From positions 1-64,000 of the forward strand of contig JAQTUX010000001.1 of the NCBI GenBank assembly GCA_028707125.1: a stretch of DNA of 64,000 nucleotides. Reading direction: 5' to 3'. The DNA is from Candidatus Omnitrophota bacterium. GTDB taxonomy: Bacteria; Omnitrophota; Gorgyraeia; Gygaellales; JAQTUX01. Made by a program: the position numbers and the translations under genes. Shown here piece by piece: positions 56,604 through 64,000 of this stretch (the first letter of the stretch is position 1; every line of letters begins with the position of its first letter). Under the pieces are notes generated by a model that worked only from the letters and a program-made list of their open reading frames with translations, had not been told where the DNA came from and ran no database searches.

Positions 56604-59600
56604 TTCTTATGGCCTCCATTTCTCCTGATCCTGGCTTCGAATATGGCATACAACGTCGGAACGAACAGCATCGTAACCAGGGTAGACACGGTCAAGCCGC
56701 CGATCATCGTGATCCCCAGCGGCTGCCAGGTTTCAGAACCCTCGCCTCTTGATAAAGCCAACGGCATAAGCCCCGCCAGAGTGGTAATGGTGGTCATTAA
56801 AACCGGCCTCAAGCGGTCCCTGCCTCCCCGCGTTACCGCCTGAAGCATTGAAAGGCCCCTAGCGCGCAGAATATTTATGTAGCTGATAAGCACTATGGCG
56901 TTATTAACCACGATGCCCATAAGCATAATGATGCCTAAAAAGGTGACCACGCTTAATGTCGTCCCGGTCACAAGAAATGCCAGGAATACTCCCGTAAAGG
57001 TAAAGGGCACGGCAAACATAACGATGAAAGGGTCTAATAACGACTCAAACTGGGCGGCCATGATCATATACACAAGCACAAGGCCCAGGGCCAAAAGGAA
57101 CGTTAAGTCACGGAACGCCTTCTTCTGCTCTTCTGCCTCCCCGCCGAAATTCAGCATTATGTCGGCGGGCAGGATCAGCTTCCGCAATTCCTTCTTTACG
57201 TCTTCTATGACTTTTCCCGCCGAGCGTTTATAGGTATTGCATTCTACCCTGACTACTCTTTCGCGGTTCTGGCGCTCGATATTGATGGGCCCGGCCGTCT
57301 CGTAGACCCTGGCAAAATTAGACAGGCGTATCTGCTTGCCGGTTACCAGAGAGACAAGCGAAAGGTTCTCTATATCTTCTATTTTTGAGCGCGACGACTC
57401 CTCCAACCGCACATAAATATCGTATGTCTCGCCCTTCTCGCGGTATTTTGTGGCGGTAGAGCCCTCAATAAATGTCTTAACGCTGCTTGCTACCGTGTTC
57501 ATATTAAGGCCCAGTGCCGCCGCCTTTTCCCTGTCCACCTCGATCCTCAACTCCGGGCGGCTTATATCCCGCGAGATGCTCGTATCAACAGCTCCGGGGA
57601 CCTTCTCCATAACCCCTTTTATCTTCGCTGCCAACGCGTTGGTATCTTCAAAAGAGTGGCCGATGATCTCCAGCTGTATCGCCTTCCCGCCTGCCCCGGT
57701 GATCATCCTGCCGAGGGGGTTGCCGGTAGAGATATCGACCTTTAACACCCCGGGAATGCGCCAGATCTCCTCCCTGAGCTTCTGTCCGACCTCAAATACC
57801 GAACGCCGTCTTTCTGTTTTCGGCACCAGCTTTGCCCCGCAAACCACAACGTGCGGCCCGGAGTCGCCCGCGCCCATTGCCCTGCCGCTGCCCGTGGTAG
57901 TGCCGGCCCTGGCATAAAAAAACTTCGCCTCGGGGACGCTCTTTTCCAGAATATCCTCGATCCTGCCGGCTACCTTATCCGTTTCTTCAAACCTCGTGCC
58001 CAAAGCAAGCTGAACGGTAATGCGCACGTCGCCGCTGTCCTCTTCGGGGATGAATTCATTGCCTATGAAACGGGTGGAAAACAGGCTCGTTATAAAGGCC
58101 GCCAGAAAACCGAAGATCACCAGTTTTTTATGGCCGAGGCACCAGGCAAGGCAGCGGCCGTAAAAATCTTCCCATGACTTGAACAATCTCTCTGAAAAAT
58201 CATAAAGTTTGGCCAGCGCCCCGCTCTGTTTCCTCAATCTCAGCAGTTTTGAACAAAGCATCGGCGAGAACGTGGCGGCGGTAAAAAGAGAAGCCAGGAG
58301 CGTTACGGTCACGATCATGGCCAATTCCCCGAACATGATGCCGACGACGCCGGTGATAAAGAGCATCGGCAAAAATACGACCACTGTGGTAAAGGTAGAG
58401 GCGGCAATAGAGAGGAACATTTCGGAAGCGCCGAATATCGCGGCCTCCTGAGGCCTGCGGCCTTTCTCCAAAGAGCGGTAAACGTTGTCCACTACCACGA
58501 TGGCGTTATCCACCACCATACCGCAGGCGATCGCCAGCGAAGAAAGTCCGATGACGTTTATGGTCTTTCCGCTCAAGAAGAGATAGATAAAGGCGATCAG
58601 CAGCGAAAAAGGCAATGTCAAGGCGATGATGAGGCTGCCGAAAAACTGCCGCAGGAAGAACCATACCACCAGTATGACCAGGATAATGGCCAGCCAAAGC
58701 GCCGACTTGAGGTTCTGGAGAGAATTGATGATATCCTGCGAAGTATCAAATATGAGGAACATCTTTACGTCGGCGGGAAGCGTCTTTTGGAATTCCTTTA
58801 ATTTATTCTTTATCCGCGCGGCCACCTCCACCGTATTGGTGCCGGTCTGCTTCTGCACCATCATCATCAGGCCCGGATGCCGGTTGATCCTCACGTTCAT
58901 CGTTACTTCCTTGAAACTGTCCTCCACTTTGGCGACATCCTTAAGATAAACGGACTTCCCGTCGCGCTTGCCGAGGATGACCAGGTTTATCTCTTCGGGC
59001 GAGGCGAACTCGCCGGGAAGGCGCAGGAGATAATCGCTTAATCCCGTCTTTATGCCTCCCATCGGCTGGGTGACATTCTCCTGCTTTAAGGCGTTCTGTA
59101 TATCAAGCACGGAAAAACCGTAGCCCTCCAGCCGCTGCCTGTTTATCCAGATATTGATCTGCCGCTCCAGGCCGCCAAACAACTGCACGGTGCCCACGCC
59201 CGCAAGCTGCCTTAAGCTGTCGCCCACCCTTTTATCAATCAGATCATACAGCCCGGCGTAGCTCTGCTCGGCGGTTATCCCCGTGAATATGATGGGAATA
59301 TTGGCGGTGTTAAATTTATATATAAAAGGGTTGTCCATCTCATCGGGGATATCCGGAAGGAAGCGCTTTGCCAGGTCAATGCGGTCGCGGATATCATTTG
59401 AGGCCTCATCGATGTTGGTCCCCCACTTGAATTTTATGCTGATCAAAGAGAGCCCTTCAAGAGAATTGGAAGTCATCTTTTCCAGGCCGGGGGTAGTAGA
59501 GAGCTGGTTCTCCAGCGGCTCGGTAACCTTTATCTCCACGTCTTCGGGGCTGGCTCCGGAATAAGAAGACACCACCGTGATCACCGGCGGCTCGATCTCC

Positions 59601-59713
59601 GGCATCATATCTATGCCTAACCTTGACATACTGTAAAAGGCAACGACGAGGATCGCCGAAAAGATCATCAAATTTGTTACCGGCCTTTTTACGCCGAACT
59701 CAGGAAGCAACAT
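56600..59713 (-). CDS. RND efflux transporter, inner-membrane subunit
   Basis: 1037 residues, full AcrB/MdtB size. KRPVTNLMIFSAILVVAFYSMSRLGIDMMPEIEPPVITVVSSYSGASPEDVEIKVTEPLE, TNIDEASNDIRDRID, AIACGMVVDNAIVVVDNVYR (the charged proton-relay Asp in helix 4 appears in GMVVDNAIVV) and the C-terminal MGIVVNNAIVLISYIN. Exports drugs or other hydrophobic compounds with the periplasmic adaptor and TolC-like channel encoded upstream in the operon. Confidence 0.95.
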   Translation of the reverse strand: MLLPEFGVKRPVTNLMIFSAILVVAFYSMSRLGIDMMPEIEPPVITVVSSYSGASPEDVEIKVTEPLENQLSTTPGLEKMTSNSLEGLSLISIKFKWGTNIDEASNDIRDRIDLAKRFLPDIPDEMDNPFIYKFNTANIPIIFTGITAEQSYAGLYDLIDKRVGDSLRQLAGVGTVQLFGGLERQINIWINRQRLEGYGFSVLDIQNALKQENVTQPMGGIKTGLSDYLLRLPGEFASPEEINLVILGKRDGKSVYLKDVAKVEDSFKEVTMNVRINRHPGLMMMVQKQTGTNTVEVAARIKNKLKEFQKTLPADVKMFLIFDTSQDIINSLQNLKSALWLAIILVILVVWFFLRQFFGSLIIALTLPFSLLIAFIYLFLSGKTINVIGLSSLAIACGMVVDNAIVVVDNVYRSLEKGRRPQEAAIFGASEMFLSIAASTFTTVVVFLPMLFITGVVGIMFGELAMIVTVTLLASLFTAATFSPMLCSKLLRLRKQSGALAKLYDFSERLFKSWEDFYGRCLAWCLGHKKLVIFGFLAAFITSLFSTRFIGNEFIPEEDSGDVRITVQLALGTRFEETDKVAGRIEDILEKSVPEAKFFYARAGTTTGSGRAMGAGDSGPHVVVCGAKLVPKTERRRSVFEVGQKLREEIWRIPGVLKVDISTGNPLGRMITGAGGKAIQLEIIGHSFEDTNALAAKIKGVMEKVPGAVDTSISRDISRPELRIEVDREKAAALGLNMNTVASSVKTFIEGSTATKYREKGETYDIYVRLEESSRSKIEDIENLSLVSLVTGKQIRLSNFARVYETAGPINIERQNRERVVRVECNTYKRSAGKVIEDVKKELRKLILPADIMLNFGGEAEEQKKAFRDLTFLLALGLVLVYMIMAAQFESLLDPFIVMFAVPFTFTGVFLAFLVTGTTLSVVTFLGIIMLMGIVVNNAIVLISYINILRARGLSMLQAVTRGGRDRLRPVLMTTITTLAGLMPLALSRGEGSETWQPLGITMIGGLTVSTLVTMLFVPTLYAIFEARIRRNGGHKK

Positions 59714-59716
59714 ATT

Positions 59717-60586
59717 TTACTCCGTTTCCACGCTTACCTTAGCGTTCTCGTAGAGCCGCTGCTGGCCCATGATCACCACCAGGTCGCCCGGTTTTATTCC
59801 GTCGTCAACGGCATAATAGGGCCCCTGGCGGACGCCTAACTTTACTTTCTTTAACAGAACTTTATTATCTTCTATCACATATATATAGGTATCCGGCTCC
59901 TTACCTACAACCGCCTCTTTTAAGATTACCGGCACATTTTTATATTCCTCAATAAACAAATTTACCTTGGCGAACATCCCGGGCTTAAGGAGCTGTCCCT
60001 CCTGATTATCTATGGTTATCTCAATGGGCGCGGTCCTGGTCTCCAGGTCAACCATCGGGCTGAACTTGGTCACCTTGCCGCTGAATTCCCTGTCAGGATA
60101 GGCGTCTACCTTGATCTTCGCTATCTTCCCCAGTGAGACCCTCGGCAGGTATTTTTCCGGCAGGCCCAGATCAATAAGCATACTGTCCATATTGACCACC
60201 AGCGCTACCGGGTCTTGAGGACTTACGTTTGAGCCGATGTCCACGTACACCCTGCCGACAACGCCGTCCAGAGGGCTTTCTACCGGCGCCTTCTCGAACT
60301 TCAGGCCGACCTCATCCCTGTCAATGTAGACGATCGCCTCTCCCTTGTTCACCGGGCTGTTATCCTCTTTGACCTTCCGCATTATCTTGCCGCCTACCTT
60401 GGGATAGACCAGCACTTCGTCTTCGGCCTTGATGTTGCCCACGTATTCCAGGGACTCAAACAGGTCGCGCAGCTCCACCTTCATTACCTTTACCGGGATG
60501 GCCTCTTCAGGCGCTGTCTCGGGCCCTTTCTGCGAGCATCCCGCCAACATTAAAACGCAAAACAGCAAAATAACTAACGGTCTCAT
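59717..60586 (-). CDS. RND periplasmic adaptor lipoprotein (HlyD-like)
   Basis: 289 residues: lipobox LMLAGC at about residue 17; barrel-sandwich VEYVGNIKAEDEVLVYPKVGGKIMRKVKEDNSPVNKGEAIVYID, SPLDGVVGRV; beta-barrel KFSPMVDLETRTAPIEITIDN. The helical hairpin is short. Connects the pump with the outer-membrane channel; overlaps the channel gene by 1 base. Confidence 0.93.
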   Translation of the reverse strand: MRPLVILLFCVLMLAGCSQKGPETAPEEAIPVKVMKVELRDLFESLEYVGNIKAEDEVLVYPKVGGKIMRKVKEDNSPVNKGEAIVYIDRDEVGLKFEKAPVESPLDGVVGRVYVDIGSNVSPQDPVALVVNMDSMLIDLGLPEKYLPRVSLGKIAKIKVDAYPDREFSGKVTKFSPMVDLETRTAPIEITIDNQEGQLLKPGMFAKVNLFIEEYKNVPVILKEAVVGKEPDTYIYVIEDNKVLLKKVKLGVRQGPYYAVDDGIKPGDLVVIMGQQRLYENAKVSVETE

Positions 60587-61878
60587 CAGATACCCCCTGT
60601 TGCCTTGTCAAAACTCGCCTTGGCGATTATGTAGTCGTATATCGCCTGTTTTTTATTAAAGGCGGTTATGTCGTATTTCACGGCGGAATCGTCCACGTCC
60701 AGGGCGCTGGCTATGCCCTCTTCATATTTTTCTTCCGCCGTTTCCAGATTATCCTTATATAAGGCCGTATCGGATTCTACCGCCTGGATCTTTGATATCG
60801 CGTCCTGTAAAGCAAGATAGGCGTTCCTTAATTCCAGCACGATATCCTTAACGGCCTTTTCTTTGGTCAACTGCGTCTGTTTCAGGCCTATCAGCGCCTG
60901 CCCTACCCTGGCCTTTGCCGCCCAGCCGTCAAAGACCGGCCAGGAAAAAGTAAGCCCGATGATGTTGTAGTCCTGCCAGCCCTTTCCTGGACTGAAGGTC
61001 AAAGATGCGGTGGAACGGCTATAGTAATCCCAGGAGGCGTAAATCGAAGGCCGGTTATCCGCCTTGGCGATCTCTACCGCGTTTTTATCCGCCTTGAGCT
61101 GCGCTTCATACTGCCGTATCTCCGGCCTGGCGGAAATCGCCTTTAATAACGCCAGGTCATAAGCGATCTCTTGCGGTTCATAGCCGAACTCCGCGTCGGG
61201 CCTGATCCGGGCTTCCTTCTCTAAATATAGCAGATTTTTCAAAAGCTCCTCCGCTGCCTCCGCCTGATTAAGCGATGCCTCGTACTCCTGCCGGGCGCTG
61301 CTTAAAGACGCTTCCATATTAAGTATATCTGATTCTGACGCCTGGCCGTTTTTATAGCGCTCTTTGGCCACGGCCAGATGCACCCTTATGTTCTCCAATA
61401 TCTTTTGATTTACATAAGCGAATTCATCGGCTAAGGCCAGAGTATAAAATGACTTATTTATATCCAGCGCCAGCTCCAGCTTTTCTTTATCCAATAACGC
61501 CTGGGAGACCTCGAATTCGTTCTCTTTTTGTTTTATGGTATTGATCGTCTTGCCGCCTTTGTAGAGGTATTGCTTAAGAGTGGTTTGCGTGGTGGTCTGG
61601 GCTATGTCTTTGGCGTAATAACCCCGCGTATCGTTCCATGTGCCGGTAAAACTTAACGCCGGCAGCAGTCCTGAACGCGCCTCAGCGATCTTTAGCTTCG
61701 CGTTTTCAACGTCCTGCGCTTTAAGGCGTATATCGCGGTTATCTCTTAAGGCGATGGCCAGCGCTTCATCCAGAGTCAAGACAATGGCCTTGCCCTCAGC
61801 GGCTGCCGCGGCCATACAGCGGGCGCTGCCGCAACAGAAGAATGTAAAAATCATATATAATATAATGTAATTGCGCAT
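60586..61878 (-). CDS. TolC-like outer-membrane efflux protein
   Basis: 430 residues: signal peptide (IILYMIFTFFCCGSARCMA), then two TolC repeats with LTLDEALAIALRDNRDIRLKAQDVENAKLKIAEARSGLLPALSF and later LLKAISARPEIRQYEAQLKADKNAVEIAKADNRPSIYASWDYYSRS. Outer-membrane channel of the tripartite pump; implies a Gram-negative envelope. Confidence 0.93.
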   Translation of the reverse strand: MRNYIILYMIFTFFCCGSARCMAAAAAEGKAIVLTLDEALAIALRDNRDIRLKAQDVENAKLKIAEARSGLLPALSFTGTWNDTRGYYAKDIAQTTTQTTLKQYLYKGGKTINTIKQKENEFEVSQALLDKEKLELALDINKSFYTLALADEFAYVNQKILENIRVHLAVAKERYKNGQASESDILNMEASLSSARQEYEASLNQAEAAEELLKNLLYLEKEARIRPDAEFGYEPQEIAYDLALLKAISARPEIRQYEAQLKADKNAVEIAKADNRPSIYASWDYYSRSTASLTFSPGKGWQDYNIIGLTFSWPVFDGWAAKARVGQALIGLKQTQLTKEKAVKDIVLELRNAYLALQDAISKIQAVESDTALYKDNLETAEEKYEEGIASALDVDDSAVKYDITAFNKKQAIYDYIIAKASFDKATGGI

Positions 61879-61879
61879 T

Positions 61880-62329
61880 TTATTTTTCGCCGGCCTTCAA
61901 GTGGCTGTGTATCTTGGTCAGGATCTCAAGGTACTTGTCGCGGTCTGAAACGCTCAGATTGCCGAACGCCTCCATTATCATCCTTCGCCTTGCCTCGTTT
62001 ATCCTTACAATAACGCCCTTGCCCTTCGGAGTAACGCTGACTTTGACTACGCGCCTGTCGTCGGGCAGGCTCTCGCGCGCGACAAGGCCTTCTCTTACCA
62101 GTTTATCTACAAGCCCTGTGGCCCCTGCCATGCTTACGGACAGGTCCTTGGCCAGTTCGCTCATGCGCATTGATTCCTCTTCTTTCAGGATATCAAGTAT
62201 GATCGCCTGCGCGAAAGAGATATTCGCCGCTGCCAGCCATTTTCTGTGCCTCTTCAGGAACTGGCGCATGACAGCCGGCAGGAGCCGGCAGACACCGTGG
62301 GAAAATTGGACGAGATCGTTGTCAGACAT
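61880..62329 (-). CDS. MarR-family regulator of the RND operon
   Basis: 149 residues, winged HTH: AQAIILDILKEEESMRMSELAKDLSVSMAGATGLVDKLVREGLVARESLPDDRRVVKVSVTPKG. First gene of the efflux operon, with a 21-bp inverted repeat just after its transcription start; likely autorepressor relieved by pump substrates. Confidence 0.93.
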   Translation of the reverse strand: MSDNDLVQFSHGVCRLLPAVMRQFLKRHRKWLAAANISFAQAIILDILKEEESMRMSELAKDLSVSMAGATGLVDKLVREGLVARESLPDDRRVVKVSVTPKGKGVIVRINEARRRMIMEAFGNLSVSDRDKYLEILTKIHSHLKAGEK

Positions 62330-62343
62330 ATTTAATCTACCTG

Positions 62344-62364
62344 ATATTTAGGTTACTTAAATAT
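62344..62364. promoter_or_regulatory. MarR operator candidate
   Basis: ATATTTA-GGTTACT-TAAATAT, 7-bp arms, 15 bases before the marR ATG and just downstream of the predicted start. Confidence 0.65.
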
Positions 62365-62375
62365 TCACTAGATGA

Positions 62376-62404
62376 AGTATAATATATCTTTGCCATCCTG
62401 TCAA
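62376..62404 (-). promoter_or_regulatory. Promoter of the efflux operon
   Basis: TTGACA (62399-62404), 17-base spacer, TATACT (62376-62381); start near 62369. Confidence 0.8.
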
Positions 62405-62418
62405 GAAAAAATAAGGAG

Positions 62419-62931
62419 TTATTGAGCGGCCAGGCGCGTGAGGAATTTTATCTCGGCGTCAAGCAGCTGCTGGTTATGCTCTATGATAGTAATAAGATTA
62501 GGGGGGGCGTCGGGGGCGAGGGTGTTTTTAAGTTTCTGGAGCCCTCTTTCCAGGCGCTCCAGAAGTTTCAGGCGTATCTTTAAATAGCGCCGCCTTGGCT
62601 GCGGCGGTATATGGTTCAGGAAATACAGCGACAGGTCAATGCTGAAATACGGCCTTTCGATCCTTAAGATGTTCTCCAGGAGCAGCCTGCTGAACTCCTC
62701 CCTGCCCCTGGAGGTGATCTTGTAGGTCTGCCTTGCCGGCCGCCTGCCTGCCTTGGTCAGGGCCTGCGTGACCAGGCCCCGGGACAGCATCTTTCGCAGA
62801 GGATAATATATGGAATCCGTGTCAAACCCCGCGAAAGTGGAAGAAACCTCCCGCATTATCTTCTTTAATTGATAGCCGTGTTTAGGGCCGTCGCTAAGAA
62901 GACCTAAGAAAAGCAATTCCTGTTCTTTCAT
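62419..62931 (-). CDS. PadR-family transcriptional regulator
   Basis: 170 residues: [75 protein letters not shown], winged HTH of PadR, then a helical dimerisation domain ([18 protein letters not shown]). The ATG overlaps the accA stop, so it is transcribed with accA; its target is unknown. Confidence 0.92.
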   Translation of the reverse strand: MKEQELLFLGLLSDGPKHGYQLKKIMREVSSTFAGFDTDSIYYPLRKMLSRGLVTQALTKAGRRPARQTYKITSRGREEFSRLLLENILRIERPYFSIDLSLYFLNHIPPQPRRRYLKIRLKLLERLERGLQKLKNTLAPDAPPNLITIIEHNQQLLDAEIKFLTRLAAQ

Positions 62932-63878
62932 TGCTGAAATACGCCGATTTTTCTGAATTTATTGTAGCGCTTCTCCAGCAGTTCATCTATGGGGACTGCC
63001 TTGCATTCTTTTATATTGCGAAGCACCGCTTCCTTCAGGGCCCGCGCCATCTTTTCCGGCTCGCGGTGGGCGCCGCCTAACGGCTCCGGCACAATTTCAT
63101 CTATGATGCCGCGCTGCTTAAGGTCTGCCGCGGTCAGCTTCAGCGCCTCGCAGGCATCCTGCGCGCGGCTTCCGCTTTTCCAGAGTATCGCGGCGCAGCC
63201 TTCAGGCGAGATCACCGAATAATAGGCGTTTTCCAGCACGCCGATCCTGTCGGCAACGCCTATGCCTAAGGCGCCGCCTGAGCCGCCCTCCCCTATCACA
63301 AAGGCAACTATTGGCGTGGCGATCAGCGACATCTCCATCATATTAAGGGCTATTGCCTGCGCCTGGCCGCGCTCTTCAGCCCCTATGCCCGGATACGCGC
63401 CCGGCGTATCAATAAATATCACGATGGGGATCTTGAATTTTTCCGCCAGTTTCATAAGGCGGAGCGCCTTGCGGTAGCCCTCCGGATGCGCGCAGCCGAA
63501 GTTGCGCACCAGGTTCTCCTTTGTATCGCGCCCCTTCTGATGGCCTATGACCATGACCTTTTCGCCGTCTATCCTTGCCAGTCCGCCTACCATCGCCTTA
63601 TCATCCGCGAATGAGCGCTCTCCGTGCAGCTGGACAAAATCCGACATGATCGCGTTTATGTAATCAAGGGTATAGGGCCTCTGGGGATGGCGGGCAAGCT
63701 GCACTCTCTGCCAGGCGGTAAGGTTGGAATAGACCTCCTTCCTGAGTTGCTGCAGCCGGGTTTCCAGCCGTTTGATCTCGCTGGACAGGTCTATCTTCTT
63801 CTCGTCTGTAAATGAGACCAGTTCCTTGATCTTTCTTTCCAGCTCTAAAATGGGCTTCTCAAAATCAAGTCCGCTCAT
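62928..63878 (-). CDS. accA: Acetyl-CoA carboxylase carboxyltransferase subunit alpha
   Basis: 316 residues, usual length: [94 protein letters not shown] and [18 protein letters not shown]. Forms malonyl-CoA with AccB/C/D for fatty acid synthesis and would also supply extender units to the polyketide-like system. Confidence 0.97.
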   Translation of the reverse strand: MSGLDFEKPILELERKIKELVSFTDEKKIDLSSEIKRLETRLQQLRKEVYSNLTAWQRVQLARHPQRPYTLDYINAIMSDFVQLHGERSFADDKAMVGGLARIDGEKVMVIGHQKGRDTKENLVRNFGCAHPEGYRKALRLMKLAEKFKIPIVIFIDTPGAYPGIGAEERGQAQAIALNMMEMSLIATPIVAFVIGEGGSGGALGIGVADRIGVLENAYYSVISPEGCAAILWKSGSRAQDACEALKLTAADLKQRGIIDEIVPEPLGGAHREPEKMARALKEAVLRNIKECKAVPIDELLEKRYNKFRKIGVFQQ

Positions 63879-63882
63879 TTCT

Positions 63883-64000
63883 CTAATCTATGATGGTGAC
63901 TTCCGTGCTCACGGGCACAATAGTGTAGAGTTCCTCTACTTCCTGATTGGCCATACGCACGCAGCCCTGGGTGACCTGCTTGCCCAGGTTCTGCGGCTCG
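63883..64000 (-). CDS. L,D-transpeptidase, 3' end only
   Basis: Open from the window edge; the frame reads [34 protein letters not shown] then stop. This is the C-terminus of a YkuD-type enzyme (catalytic Cys in the SHGCVRM-like TQGCVRM). It forms 3-3 peptidoglycan cross-links in the periplasm. Ends 4 bases before accA. Confidence 0.82.
   Translation of the reverse strand, partial: EPQNLGKQVTQGCVRMANQEVEELYTIVPVSTEVTIID

Overview
The window is a dense, almost entirely minus-strand bacterial segment with many 1-8 base gene overlaps. It contains four tRNA/6S-type RNA genes and one riboswitch. The gene set (ferredoxin-dependent 2-oxoacid oxidoreductase, non-mevalonate isoprenoid synthesis, MTHFR C-terminal protein, several GH57 glucan enzymes with DUF4912, RND efflux, L,D-transpeptidase, SD-led starts) fits an uncultivated Gram-negative-type anaerobe. 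Candidate phylum Omnitrophota is my best guess, from gene style only.

Layout. 1-1083: 3' part of a large serine recombinase that abuts and reads into tRNA-Gln. 1.0-14.2 kb (minus): housekeeping operons: small lipoprotein, gltX, 2-oxoacid:ferredoxin oxidoreductase (four subunits), dxs, xseB/xseA, PilZ, YmdB-type phosphodiesterase, rny, 5-FTHF cyclo-ligase, IscU-like scaffold, MTHFR_C protein, rarA. 14.27-14.43 kb: 6S RNA. 14.5-18.4 kb: sensor kinase, methyltransferase and a frameshifted response regulator, divergent from an XRE regulator with a palindromic operator. 18.4-25.3 kb: radC, short comEC, comEA, a pilin, leuS, nfo and an ORF6N gene; a roughly 50-bp inverted repeat brackets part of this. 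25.4-27.8 kb: tRNA-Ala, peptidoglycan-binding lipoprotein, tRNA-Leu followed by a LAGLIDADG endonuclease, and a fluoride riboswitch with crcB-DUF190. 27.8-32.2 kb: arsenic/organoarsenical island. 32.2-38.1 kb: glucan operon (three GH57 enzymes, DUF4912, DUF2934) with its own promoter. 38.2-39.1 kb: L27-like protein and a GDSL esterase.

39.2-56.2 kb is the most distinctive part: a co-directional cluster resembling a type II (iterative, dissociated) polyketide pathway. It has a catalytic ketosynthase, a chain-length-factor-like partner that has lost its Cys-His-His triad, ACP, SDR ketoreductase, two SRPBCC proteins, a PF04199-type cyclase, amidohydrolase, B12-binding radical SAM enzyme, ketopantoate-reductase-like oxidoreductase, tandem TIGR04076 protein, PCP_red-like protein and an acyl-CoA/AMP ligase. 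Mixed into it is a nucleoside phosphorylase / MtnA-like isomerase / class II aldolase (fused to SCP2) / aldehyde dehydrogenase set that reads as a route for salvaging 5'-deoxy- or 5'-methylthio-nucleosides. A strong promoter with a 16-bp palindrome precedes the ligase. A MNT/HEPN toxin-antitoxin pair, an AT-rich membrane protein gene and a 231-bp terminal-inverted-repeat element interrupt the cluster.

56.3-62.4 kb: RND tripartite efflux operon headed by its MarR regulator, with a near-consensus promoter and operator. 62.4-64 kb: PadR regulator, accA and the 3' end of an L,D-transpeptidase gene.
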